Source of the DNA: CAWKDG01 sp963848355
GTDB taxonomy: Bacteria > Actinomycetota > Acidimicrobiia > Acidimicrobiales > UBA8190
Direction: 5' to 3'
DNA: 64,000 nt
NCBI GenBank assembly: GCA_963848355.1
Contig: CAWKDG010000003.1
Span: 1 to 64,000, forward strand
Numbering within the stretch: the first letter of the stretch is position 1; each line of letters begins with the position of its first letter. Positions 17,356 through 25,690 of the stretch are shown here, piece after piece. Both the position numbers and the translations under genes were made by a program. Below the pieces are notes generated by a model. That model searched no databases, was not told where the DNA came from, and saw only the letters and a program-made list of their open reading frames with translations.

Positions 17356-17496
17356 TAGGGCCTTCGTTTTGCGGCCGTCGATGACGGGCATCGGCGACGG
17401 GTCGCGCTTCCCGCATGGGACAACCGCCGAGATGCGAGGGCACTGGCGCTGAGGTTGTGGGCACCGTAGGGTGCAAGAAGTGGAGAAGAGGGTGGC

Positions 17497-18141
17497 ATGA
17501 CGGAGACGACAACTTTCACTATCGGGGCCCAGGCGAGATGCAAGGACGGGGTCTGTGGCGATGTAATTCGTGTCGTCGTTGATCCGATCACTCGGACAGT
17601 GACTCACCTCGTGGTTGAACCGAAGCACCGCATAGCACTCGGTCGACTCGTCCCTCTGACGCTGGTCGACACCGCGACGGACGAGATCCGACTCCGTTGC
17701 ACTCTGGCGCAATTCAAGAAGCTCGATTGGGCCGAGGAGACACAGTTCTTGTCGGGGATCGGCGGCTACCCGGGCTATAACCCCGGTCAGGTACTGACGT
17801 GGCCCTACTACGGCCTGGGCGGGGGTGGGGGTCTCGGTATGGGAAACATACCGCAGCCCGTCATCATTACCAAGGTCCCCCTGGGCGAGGTCGCCGTCCG
17901 TCGCGGCGAACAAGTCCATGCCACGGATGGAGTCATAGGGCGAGTCCAAGGATTGGTCGTCACCCCGGAGGATCACCACGTCACTCACGTGCTGCTTCAA
18001 GAGGGACACCTTTGGGGCCGCAAGGAGGTGGCAATTCCAATCAGCGCCGTGACCGGGGTGGACAACGGTATTCGGCTCAGTCTCACCAAGCAGGAGGTGC
18101 AGGACCTACCGACCGTCGATGTCGATCACGTGAACGATTAG
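17497..18141 (+). CDS. two-repeat PRC-barrel domain protein
   Basis: This 214-residue protein has two PRC-barrel-like halves: FTIGAQARCKDGVCGDVIRVVVD..THLVVEP (about residues 4-80) and VRRGEQVHATDGVIGRVQGLVV..HVLLQEGHLWGRKEVAIPISAV (about 130-205). A glycine-rich linker (PYYGLGGGGGLGMG) joins them. PRC barrels are small beta-barrels found in photosynthetic reaction centres, RimM and many stress proteins, and here no partner can be named. GTGGAGAAGAGGG upstream of the ATG supplies the ribosome site. It is divergent from usp, and no DosR-like box points toward it. Confidence 0.75.
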   Translation: MTETTTFTIGAQARCKDGVCGDVIRVVVDPITRTVTHLVVEPKHRIALGRLVPLTLVDTATDEIRLRCTLAQFKKLDWAEETQFLSGIGGYPGYNPGQVLTWPYYGLGGGGGLGMGNIPQPVIITKVPLGEVAVRRGEQVHATDGVIGRVQGLVVTPEDHHVTHVLLQEGHLWGRKEVAIPISAVTGVDNGIRLSLTKQEVQDLPTVDVDHVND

Positions 18142-18230
18142 AGGTGCAGCCGGCCTAGGCACACTGGTCGGCGATCAAGTTCGCTGCCCTTTTCGACGGG
18201 GAAGGTCGCCTCCGATATGGTGGAAACCAA

Positions 18231-20051
18231 GTGACCGAGGTTTCTCGCCCGCGGGGTGCCGACAGGAGCAACGGTTTACTTTCAAGGGAAACGCACGGTG
18301 TGACGGTACAGAGCCGGCTCACTGCCCGAGATGGCAGCGACGACCATTACAAGTGGGTCGTCCTGTCCAACACCACGCTCGGCTCGCTGATGGCCATGAT
18401 CGACACTTCGATCATGCTGATCGCTCTGCCCGACATCTTCCGGGGCATTCGACTCAATCCGCTGGCTCCCGGCAACAGCTTCTATCTGCTGTGGATGATC
18501 CTGAGCTTCATGGTCGTCACGAGTGTGCTCGTAGTGAGCCTGGGACGTCTCGGCGACATGTACGGCCGGGTTCGCATGTACAACCTCGGCTTTGCCGTAT
18601 ATACGTTCTTCTCCCTGGTGCTGGCCGTGACATGGATGAGCGGCACGGCGGCGGCGCTGTGGTTGGTCATCATGCGGGTCTTCCAGGGGGTGGGGGCCGC
18701 GCTCCTCATCGCCAACTCCGCCGCCATTATCACCGATGCCTTTCCGGAGGACGAACGGGGCATGGCCCTCGGCATCAATCAGGTGGCCGGCATCAGCGGC
18801 TCATTCATCGGACTCGTCCTCGGCGGGGTGCTCGCCCCGATCCAGTGGAGACTGATCTTCTTGGTCTCGGTTCCGATCGGCCTCTTCGGCACGGTGTGGG
18901 CCTACACGAAGCTCCGCGAGGTTCCCCCTCAAGGCCACGCGCGCCTCGATTGGCCGGGGAACTTAGCCTTCGCCTTGGGCCTTGTCGGGATCCTGGTCGG
19001 CGTCACCTACGGCATCCAGCCTTACGGCCATTCCACCATGGGCTGGAAGAGCCCCTTCGTGCTCGGCTGCCTCGGTGTCGGAGTCTCGCTGTTGGCGGTC
19101 TTCGCCCTCATCGAACGCCGGGTTGCCGATCCCATGTTCCGCATACCGCTGTTCAGGATCCGTGCCTTTACTGCCGGATGCCTCTCCTCCTTGCTCGCCG
19201 GCATCGGGCGGGGCGGGCTCATGTTCATGTTGATCATCTGGCTCCAGGGCATCTGGCTGCCGCTGCACGGCTACAGCTTCAGCCGGACGCCGCTATGGGC
19301 GGGCATCTACATGTTGCCGCTCACCGCCGGATTCCTCCTAGCCGGGCCACTCTCGGGCTTCCTTTCCGACCGCTACGGCTCCCGACCGTTCGCGTCGGGG
19401 GGGATGATTGTCGCAGCCGGCTCTTTCCTCCTCCTCGAGCTGTTGCCGGTCAACTTCTCCTATGCGGTGTTCGGGCCTATCCTGCTCATGAACGGCCTGG
19501 CCATGGGCGCCTTTGCCGCACCTAACCGCGCTGGGGTGATGAACAGCCTGCCCGAACATCACCGCGGCGTGGGCTCGGGGATGAACGCGACTTTCCAGAA
19601 TGCGGCTCAGGTGCTCTCGGTCGGGATCTTCTTCACCCTTGTGATCGTGGGTCTCTCGGCCAGACTGCCAACCACACTTTTTCATGGACTCGTTGCCCAT
19701 GGTGTTCCGTCTTCGGCGGCGTCCAAAGCGGCCCACCTGCCACCGGTCTCCACCCTCTTCGGTGCCTTCTTGGGCTATAACCCCATCAAACATCTGCTCG
19801 GAACCTCGATACTGGCTCAGTTGCCTAAAGGGCAAGCGGCGTTGCTGACAGGGCGGAGCTTCTTCCCCTCCCTCATCTCAGGACCTTTCGCCGATGGATT
19901 GCACGCCGCGTTCGACTTCGCCATCGGCGCCTGCCTGGTGGCCGCCGGTATGTCGTGGCTACGAGGCGGGAAGTACCACTACTCGGACGACGACGGTGCA
20001 GCTGAACCGACCAAGCCGACGGGCGCCGGCGGCGCACCCCTCGATCAATAG
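18231..20051 (+). CDS. MFS drug exporter, DHA2 (14-helix) family
   Basis: This 606-residue protein opens with about 35 hydrophilic residues, then VVLSNTTLGSLMAMIDTSIMLIALPDI, the D-T-S/T-I motif of DHA2 drug:H+ antiporters. Later come LGRLGDMYGRVRMY (motif A) and a series of 14 hydrophobic segments, including AGIYMLPLTAGFLLAGPLSGFLSDRYGSR and NRAGVMNSLPEHHRGVGSGMN (motif C region). It should export a toxic or metabolic compound using the proton gradient. It starts at GTG 18231. No regulator sits beside it. Confidence 0.88.
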   Translation: MTEVSRPRGADRSNGLLSRETHGVTVQSRLTARDGSDDHYKWVVLSNTTLGSLMAMIDTSIMLIALPDIFRGIRLNPLAPGNSFYLLWMILSFMVVTSVLVVSLGRLGDMYGRVRMYNLGFAVYTFFSLVLAVTWMSGTAAALWLVIMRVFQGVGAALLIANSAAIITDAFPEDERGMALGINQVAGISGSFIGLVLGGVLAPIQWRLIFLVSVPIGLFGTVWAYTKLREVPPQGHARLDWPGNLAFALGLVGILVGVTYGIQPYGHSTMGWKSPFVLGCLGVGVSLLAVFALIERRVADPMFRIPLFRIRAFTAGCLSSLLAGIGRGGLMFMLIIWLQGIWLPLHGYSFSRTPLWAGIYMLPLTAGFLLAGPLSGFLSDRYGSRPFASGGMIVAAGSFLLLELLPVNFSYAVFGPILLMNGLAMGAFAAPNRAGVMNSLPEHHRGVGSGMNATFQNAAQVLSVGIFFTLVIVGLSARLPTTLFHGLVAHGVPSSAASKAAHLPPVSTLFGAFLGYNPIKHLLGTSILAQLPKGQAALLTGRSFFPSLISGPFADGLHAAFDFAIGACLVAAGMSWLRGGKYHYSDDDGAAEPTKPTGAGGAPLDQ

Positions 20052-20092
20052 TGGCGAGCAGGACCTCGGAGCGAAAGGACGTCCCGGACCGA

Positions 20093-20113
20093 GGGCGCGA
20101 CGCGAAAGCGCCC
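20093..20113 (+). terminator. possible terminator hairpin after the MFS gene
   Basis: GGGCGC and GCGCCC form a 6-bp stem with a 9-nt loop about 40 bp after the stop, with no T-run. The rest of the 20052-20554 gap holds no gene I can support. Confidence 0.3.
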
Positions 20114-20554
20114 GTCCCACAGACTTCCGGGGATCGGGCGCCTTGCTTCGTTTGTACTCCGAGAACGGACACTCTGAGGAAATGGCACCTCTAGGAGCCT
20201 TCTTGCTCCTTGCCGTTGCAACGCTCAAACTGCGAGTCGCTTTCCTTTGACGAGGGCCTACCGGGATTTCTCCCGTACAATCCTCCGTCATCCGTTCTCA
20301 GGTCGAGCCACCCTGACTACATCGCATGAGTGCCTCCTTCCGGATCCTCACGGATCCTTCAATATTCATCATGGGCCGAAAGCCTCTGTTCTGCTAGAGG
20401 CGAAAGTCCCGATACTCTGAACGCCTCGTGGTCGACCCGGCGCTGTGACGAAATTCGTCGTCCGACCGATCACACCGCAAGTCGATCGCTCGACGGCACG
20501 ATCCCAGATAGCCGATGCGATCTGCTCGGCCCGGTTGCCGGTGGCGACACCTGA

Positions 20555-20571
20555 GGGACGTTCGACCCTTC
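20555..20571 (+). promoter_or_regulatory. DosR/DevR-like box upstream of the second 142-residue paralogue
   Basis: GGGACGTTCGACCCTTC matches the pattern. The AT-rich CAATAT (20592-20597), about 20 bp downstream, may be the -10, giving a leader of about 30 nt. Layout and spacing match the box of paralogue A. Confidence 0.68.
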
Positions 20572-20631
20572 CCGCGGGCGCCTCCAAGTCGCAATATGAG
20601 TGGAGGACACGGCCAGCAAGGATGGTTCAAG

Positions 20632-21060
20632 ATGTGGACAACTCGAAGTCGGACTTGGGAACGCGTCCTCGTCGCCGAGTGCGAGGCGTTCCTCTCCGGG
20701 CATTCTGCGCAGTACTTTGATCAGCACAATCGCCCAGTCCCTGCGTGGGCCTGGCTGAACCTCTTGGCTCATGGCACGGACGACGAGATTGCGGCGCTGG
20801 CATCCGGTGGACCGCAGCCAGCTCTTCCTGCCTCTGAGACCACCGCGGTGTGGTTCCAGGCCGTCTCCCTCCTGGGCCAGGAGCTCATGATTCAAGCGAC
20901 CAGGCGGGGGCGCTCGCTCGCTGAGCTCCAGCGGTGGACACTTGTCCCGCTCGAGCTTGAACTGGCGGGACCACGGGCACCCTCTTCGGTGAAGCCGGCC
21001 GCTCTCGTCACGAGCGTGCTGAGCGCCCTGGTGGAACACCCCACCATCCGATGGCAATGA
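20632..21060 (+). CDS. conserved hypothetical protein, box-regulated paralogue B
   Basis: This 142-residue protein is the same length as the product at 12093-12521, and roughly half its residues are shared: SRTWERVLVAECEAFLSGH, VPAWAWLNLLAHGTDDEI, GRSLAELQRWTLVPLELELA and the C-terminal LVTSVLSALVEHP. It is soluble and likely mostly helical, and the family is unknown to me. AAGGATGG (20619-20626) is the ribosome site for ATG 20632; an upstream ATG at 20596 would overlap the predicted -10. The paired copies with paired regulatory boxes suggest an old duplication kept under the same stress control. Confidence 0.75.
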   Translation: MWTTRSRTWERVLVAECEAFLSGHSAQYFDQHNRPVPAWAWLNLLAHGTDDEIAALASGGPQPALPASETTAVWFQAVSLLGQELMIQATRRGRSLAELQRWTLVPLELELAGPRAPSSVKPAALVTSVLSALVEHPTIRWQ

Positions 21061-21189
21061 GGTCGATCGCTCAGTACAGGGTTCGTCCTCGGCGTTGCTT
21101 GATGTGCCCGGCCGACAGCTGCGCGCCCTGTGTGCGCACCACCGCTGGGGGTTGAGCGCAGACTTCCTGGCGTCCCCGAGACGGTTTGA

Positions 21190-22977
21190 TCACGAGTCGT
21201 CGCCCCAACTGTGCAGCGGGCGCAACAACGCCGTCTTCTTTCGTTGATGCCCCGACATCCGGCGAAGGATGTCATCGAGACCGACGATGGCGGCGTTGAC
21301 ATAGGGACCTTTGTTGAGCATGACGCACTCCGCTCGCTGCGCCATGGCCGCATCGGTGACCTCGGCCCGTGAGGGTTGGCCGGTCCGGGCAAGTTGGTCG
21401 AGGACTTCGGTGGCCCAGATCACCGGGAGATGGGCGGCCTCGCACAACCAGAGAATCTCCTCCTGGACCTCGGCGAGACGTTCGTAGCCTGCTTCGACGG
21501 CAAGATCCCCCCTGGCGATCATGACCCCGACGAGGGGGGAGCGCATAGCGTGAAGGAGAATCTCCGGAAGCGAGGCGAAGGCGGTCGTGGTTTCGATCTT
21601 CAGGATGATCCCGACGTGCTCAGCATGGACTTTTGCGAGATGGTCGTGCACCACGTCGACGTCGCCTTCGTGACGCAGGAACGACAGCCCCACCATGTCG
21701 GCGTAGGCGGCAGCGACCTCGAGCAGTGGAAGGTCGGCATCCGTCACCACATCGATGGTGAGATCGGTATCAGGCAGGTTAATCCCCTTCTCGGCCCGGA
21801 GCCGCGAACCGCGAGGCGACGCCGTGAGGATGCGGACCCGGATCCCGTCGACCGTGACGCTTTCGATCACCCCGGTGATCCTGCCGTCGTCAAGGATGAC
21901 CCGCTGGCCGACCTGGGCGGTCTCGAAGGCCTCTGGGAGAGTGCAACCGATCCGAGCCTCCCCGGGCAGCCCGTGACGCCAGGGAACGGCCGGCTCCAGG
22001 TCGTTGGTCAACAGCAGCGGGTCTCCGACGCAAAGCACGTGATACTGAGGGACAGGCGCCAAGGTTCCTACCCTGGTCGACTCGTCGTGGCAGCAGAGCA
22101 CCGTCCCGGTTTCGATGTACGTGGTGTCCCAGACCTCGAGGACCAGCCTGCCCGGGACCGCCTCGATGACCCCCAGCTGGCGCCGCGAGCCTCGCGTATC
22201 GACCATGTCGACAACATCCCCTGGCTGGCGGCGCTCGATCCACGAAACGTCCACGGGCAACGACCCGGCACCGCCTTCAGGCGACGAACGGGTAACGAGG
22301 GTGACCAGAGCGGGAGTGATCGGCAGACCTCGCTGGTCCCGTTCCGGGCGTAGCTTGACGACCTGCGGTCCCTCGACAAGCTCTCCTGTCCGTAGTTTTG
22401 GTCCTGGCAGATCCATCGAAACTTTGCAGGGACGCCCGATCTCAATGGAGGCCTTGCGCACGTTGCGTGCCATTCTCTCCCATTGATGAGGACCGTCATG
22501 GGCGCCGTTGATACGGGCGACGTCCATTCCTGAGATGACCAAATAGCGCACCAGCAGGTAGTCGTCCGCCGCCTCGCTCGGAAGGGTGACCATGATTCGT
22601 GGCACCCGTCCGGGTGGGCGGGGACCGAAGAGGGCGTCGGTGTTGCGGTCCAGGGCTTCGCGTCCTTCCTCAAAACTCAGCGTGGCCGGATCGAATTCGG
22701 GGCGCTTACCGAAGAGTGCTGCCCGGACGCTCTCGACAGTGGCGAGCACATGCGGCTCGCAGCGCCCCAACGATGACAGACCTCGCTCCCCCAGTCTGCG
22801 CTGCAGCAAGCGGACGTCACCGTGTCGGAGGGCGAGGTAGTGGATGAGGTTGACCGCGTCGCCCCGGTGCTCGGCATGAACAGCGGCGATGTCTCCGTGG
22901 TGGATCTCCTCGAGATGTCGCATGGAAACCTCGAGCGCCGCCAGATCAGCGTCAATCGATTCCCGGTCGCGATCCAT
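21190..22977 (-). CDS. pyk: pyruvate-kinase-like protein with an N-terminal helical extension
   Basis: In this 595-residue protein, residues about 120-570 follow the pyruvate kinase barrel and B domain: RIMVTLPSEAADDYLLVRYLVISGMDVARINGAH, KVSMDLPGPKLRTGEL, GINLPDTDL, ADMVGLSFLR, GIILKIET, LVGVMIARGDLAVEAGYERLAEVQEEI, VIWATEVLDQLARTGQPSRAEVTDAAMAQRAECVMLNKG. The final C-terminal regulatory domain of classic PykF is missing, and about 115 extra helical residues sit at the front. It should make pyruvate and ATP from PEP, but the PKLRTG-plus-insert architecture is an outlier type. A DosR-like box with TAGCGT -10 precedes it, so it may replace or add to housekeeping Pyk in hypoxia. Confidence 0.82.
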   Translation of the reverse strand: MDRDRESIDADLAALEVSMRHLEEIHHGDIAAVHAEHRGDAVNLIHYLALRHGDVRLLQRRLGERGLSSLGRCEPHVLATVESVRAALFGKRPEFDPATLSFEEGREALDRNTDALFGPRPPGRVPRIMVTLPSEAADDYLLVRYLVISGMDVARINGAHDGPHQWERMARNVRKASIEIGRPCKVSMDLPGPKLRTGELVEGPQVVKLRPERDQRGLPITPALVTLVTRSSPEGGAGSLPVDVSWIERRQPGDVVDMVDTRGSRRQLGVIEAVPGRLVLEVWDTTYIETGTVLCCHDESTRVGTLAPVPQYHVLCVGDPLLLTNDLEPAVPWRHGLPGEARIGCTLPEAFETAQVGQRVILDDGRITGVIESVTVDGIRVRILTASPRGSRLRAEKGINLPDTDLTIDVVTDADLPLLEVAAAYADMVGLSFLRHEGDVDVVHDHLAKVHAEHVGIILKIETTTAFASLPEILLHAMRSPLVGVMIARGDLAVEAGYERLAEVQEEILWLCEAAHLPVIWATEVLDQLARTGQPSRAEVTDAAMAQRAECVMLNKGPYVNAAIVGLDDILRRMSGHQRKKTALLRPLHSWGDDS

Positions 22978-23011
22978 AGATCATGACGCTACGAAGATTC
23001 GTGTCCCGACG

Positions 23012-23028
23012 ATAGGGTCAAAGGACCT
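23012..23028 (-). promoter_or_regulatory. DosR/DevR-like box upstream of the pyruvate-kinase-like gene
   Basis: The minus strand reads AGGTCCTTTGACCCTAT. TAGCGT, 20 bp downstream, is a TANNNT -10. The ATG at 22977 lies 34 bp after the box, so the leader is absent or only a few nt. Confidence 0.7.
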
Positions 23029-23081
23029 TCGCTGCCGGCGCTCGGCAAAGAGATTGATGCTCCATCTGGTCTTTCGTCTTC

Positions 23082-23098
23082 AGGACCTTTGGCCCTAC
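23082..23098 (+). promoter_or_regulatory. DosR/DevR-like box upstream of the polysaccharide deacetylase
   Basis: AGGACCTTTGGCCCTAC ends 33 bp before the GTG at 23132. TACGAT (23120-23125) is a TANNNT -10 in the leaderless position. It shares a 154-bp divergent control region with the pyruvate-kinase-like gene. Confidence 0.78.
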
Positions 23099-23131
23099 AA
23101 CACCTTTCTCGGGTGACCATACGATCCGAGC

Positions 23132-24631
23132 GTGGCAAAGCGGCTGGCGGACGTGATCGGGACCATCCCGACGATTGGCACCGTGGTCGCATGTGTGGTC
23201 GTGATGGCATGCGCGCCGTCGTCGGTAGCATCGGCTCAGGTCCCGCAACCGGCTTTCTACACGTACCAAGCTCCGGGAGGCGCCGTCACCGCTGGAAAGA
23301 AGGTCATCGCCCTCACCTTCGACGACGGCCCGGGACCTTATACGCCGCAGGTCCTATCGGTCCTCGAGCGCTACCACGTGCCGGCCACTTTCTTCGAGAT
23401 CGGCGAGAATATCGCCGAGTACCCTCAGTACACGCAGATGCTTGCCGCCGCTGGTTATCCGGTCGAGGACCACACCTGGACACACCCCGATTTGACCACC
23501 ATTCCCGAGTCGGAGTTCCCGTACGAGATCGACCAGACCCAGAACGAGATCCGCTCGCTCACGGGCCAGACGCCGACGTGCGTACGGCCACCATACGATT
23601 CCTGGAACACCACCGTGCTCGACCAGATCGCTCAACGTGGGCTGTCCACGATGAGCTATTCGATCGACCCGAGGGACTGGAGCCTTCCTGGCACACAGGC
23701 CATCGTCGACAGCGTGGTGGAGGCGGCGTTTCCAGGTGCGGTGGTCGACATGCACGATGGTGGAGGTCCCCGATATGAAACCGTGGACGCCCTACCGCAG
23801 ATCATCGGCGATCTGGAGAACGAGGGCTATACCTTCGTCTCGGTGTGCAATGGGATGACGGAGCCCGAGGAGAGCTCGGCGTTCAGCTTCGGAAGGGCGC
23901 CATCGCCGGGCCAGTCGGTCACCTCCGACACACCGTTGGTCGGAGCGGCCCTCGACGGTCTGAGCGACGGATACTGGATGACTGCCGCCGACGGCGGGGT
24001 GTTCAGCTTCGGCGACGCCGGGTTCCACGGGTCGATGGGGGGCAAGACCCTCGACGCCCCCGTGGTGGGCATGGCCTCCACCGCCGACGGCAACGGCTAC
24101 TGGTTGGTCTCCGCCGACGGCGGGGTGTTCAGCTTCGGCGACGCCGGGTTCCACGGGTCGATGGGGGGCAAGACCCTCGACGCCCCCGTGGTGGGCATGG
24201 CCTCCACCGCCGACGGCAACGGCTACTGGTTGGTCTCCGCCGACGGCGGGGTGTTCAGCTTCGGCGACGCCGGGTTCCACGGGTCGATGGGGGGCAAGAC
24301 CCTCGACGCCCCCGTGGTGGGCATGGCCTCCACCGCCGACGGCAACGGCTACTGGTTGGTCTCCGCCGACGGCGGGGTGTTCAGCTTCGGCGACGCCGGG
24401 TTCCACGGGTCGATGGGGGGCAAGACCCTCGACGCCCCCGTGGTGGGCATGGCCTCCACCGCCGACGGCAACGGCTACTGGTTGGTCTCCGCCGACGGCG
24501 GGGTGTTCAGCTTCGGCGACGCCGGGTTCTTAGGATCGCGGGGTGGCTCAAGCACGGAGGACCATTTCTTTGCGATCTGTGCCGGCGTCGGGGGCGGGGG
24601 CTATCTCCTGGCCGGCGATCAACCCGGTTAG
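23132..24631 (+). CDS. secreted polysaccharide deacetylase with C-terminal GGVFSFGDAGF repeats
   Basis: The 499-residue protein has a signal peptide (about residues 1-36, VVACVVVMACAPSSVASAQ). A NodB-type carbohydrate esterase 4 domain follows (about 50-235) with metal and catalytic motifs ALTFDDGPGPYTP, HTWTHPDL, RPPYDSWN and VDMHDGGG. The C-terminal part (about 280-480) is made of 42-residue repeats with GGVFSFGDAGFHGS and ADGNGYWLVSA. The domain deacetylates peptidoglycan or another N-acetylated surface glycan, and the repeats resemble surface-anchoring beta-propeller-like units common in Acidimicrobiia. A leaderless GTG start is predicted from the promoter layout. DosR-like control suggests wall remodelling on entry into dormancy (inference). 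Confidence 0.9.
   Translation: MAKRLADVIGTIPTIGTVVACVVVMACAPSSVASAQVPQPAFYTYQAPGGAVTAGKKVIALTFDDGPGPYTPQVLSVLERYHVPATFFEIGENIAEYPQYTQMLAAAGYPVEDHTWTHPDLTTIPESEFPYEIDQTQNEIRSLTGQTPTCVRPPYDSWNTTVLDQIAQRGLSTMSYSIDPRDWSLPGTQAIVDSVVEAAFPGAVVDMHDGGGPRYETVDALPQIIGDLENEGYTFVSVCNGMTEPEESSAFSFGRAPSPGQSVTSDTPLVGAALDGLSDGYWMTAADGGVFSFGDAGFHGSMGGKTLDAPVVGMASTADGNGYWLVSADGGVFSFGDAGFHGSMGGKTLDAPVVGMASTADGNGYWLVSADGGVFSFGDAGFHGSMGGKTLDAPVVGMASTADGNGYWLVSADGGVFSFGDAGFHGSMGGKTLDAPVVGMASTADGNGYWLVSADGGVFSFGDAGFLGSRGGSSTEDHFFAICAGVGGGGYLLAGDQPG
23991..24536 (+). repeat. 126-bp tandem repeats inside the deacetylase gene
   Basis: Units begin at 23991, 24117, 24243, 24369 and 24495. The first four are full 126-bp (42-codon) units and look identical base for base over almost their entire length. 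The fifth diverges after about 40 bp (FLGSRGG instead of FHGSMGG). The phase keeps the reading frame. Confidence 0.95.
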
Positions 24632-25277
24632 TCCAAGCGAGGACCGCGGTCGTGCAACGCCGACCCTTCCGATTCGGAATCCCGGCGCGGTGACTCCAAG
24701 TAGAGCCGCCCCGGGAGTGGTGTCAGGCCGTGTCGGGCCAGGTGGGCGGATGGTTCTCGGTTCCCAAGGGGGATGGGGTCCGGCGCATCTCGACGATCTG
24801 TGCTTCGACCAGTCGAGGACTCCGTTCACCGCTTTCGACCGTTGTTCCACCAGTCCCAGCTCCACGGGCATCTGCGGGGCCGCCCTCGCATCGGTGGACA
24901 TGACCCTCCACAGGGAAGGTGGCTGAAGGCGCCGGAGGGACCCGATCAGACGTCGCCTCAGCGGATGCGTCGGATGAGTCGGTCCACCACACTCGTCTAC
25001 CGCGTCGGCCATGTTGCGTAACGATCACTTAGCACCTGGTCGAGCTGATTCCTTCGATCTCAGTGCTGTGAAGTATCTGTTGCATCACAGTCAGTGGTCG
25101 AAACCGAGCGAGTGGACCTTCAGTCGTCGCCGGTTCGTGCCGATCCTCCCGTATGTGCCGTGCGCTCGTCGTGGGAGCTGGTACTGCCGTTCGCTCTGGC
25201 GAGTTGCTCGTGTTTGAAACGGCGTCGTCTTCACTCAAATCGGGTGCAGCAAGGAATACCTGCCAAGGAGAATGACA
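24632..25277. other. 646-bp gap without a supported gene
   Basis: Only short open stretches without ribosome sites or family features are seen. No tRNA, obvious hairpin or DosR-like box was found. Confidence 0.4.
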
Positions 25278-25493
25278 ATGGGAGATGTCCGACTCTCACG
25301 GGAAGAGAAGGTGCGAGCCGCAGAACTCGGCGCCGCGATTGTGGAAATCAACGGTGATATCCGAAACGCCTCCGCGCTGGACACCAAGACCAACCTGCTG
25401 CATAAGCGTCAGGAGATGCAAGCGGAGCTTGACTCGATCCTGCCGCTCGCGGCGGAGCCTTTGCATCGCCTACTGACTCAACGCTCGGTTTGA
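25278..25493 (+). CDS. small hypothetical protein, helical
   Basis: This 71-residue protein, MGDVRLSREEKVRAAELGAA and on, is predicted to be two charged amphipathic helices, with heptad-like spacing in LHKRQEMQAELDSILPLAAE. AAGGAG at 25265-25270 gives 7-bp spacing to ATG 25278, better than the ATG at 25272. No family is recognised. It stands alone between two gene-poor stretches. Confidence 0.55.
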   Translation: MGDVRLSREEKVRAAELGAAIVEINGDIRNASALDTKTNLLHKRQEMQAELDSILPLAAEPLHRLLTQRSV

Positions 25494-25690
25494 GCGATCG
25501 GCAGGCCCAGCAGGAGCTGAGAGCGGATCAGCCAAGCGTTCTCGACAGGAACTGAGAGATCGTTTGGCTGAGCTGAGCAGAGTTCGGTTCATCCGTGACC
25601 GCACGGCTAGCGGCGCCTTGGCGTAGACGGAGGCGTAATTTCATCAGCTCGTTCCTGTTCTTCCTACGCCGATCGATGTAAGACAGAACT

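Noticed and set aside
17803..17820. GGCCCTACTACGG resembling the right half of a DosR-like box
   Set aside because: It lies inside the PRC-barrel coding region, lacks the left half GGGAC and is not near a start.
23991..24536. Regular repeats considered as a CRISPR array
   Set aside because: Units are contiguous 126-bp coding repeats without spacers and keep the reading frame.
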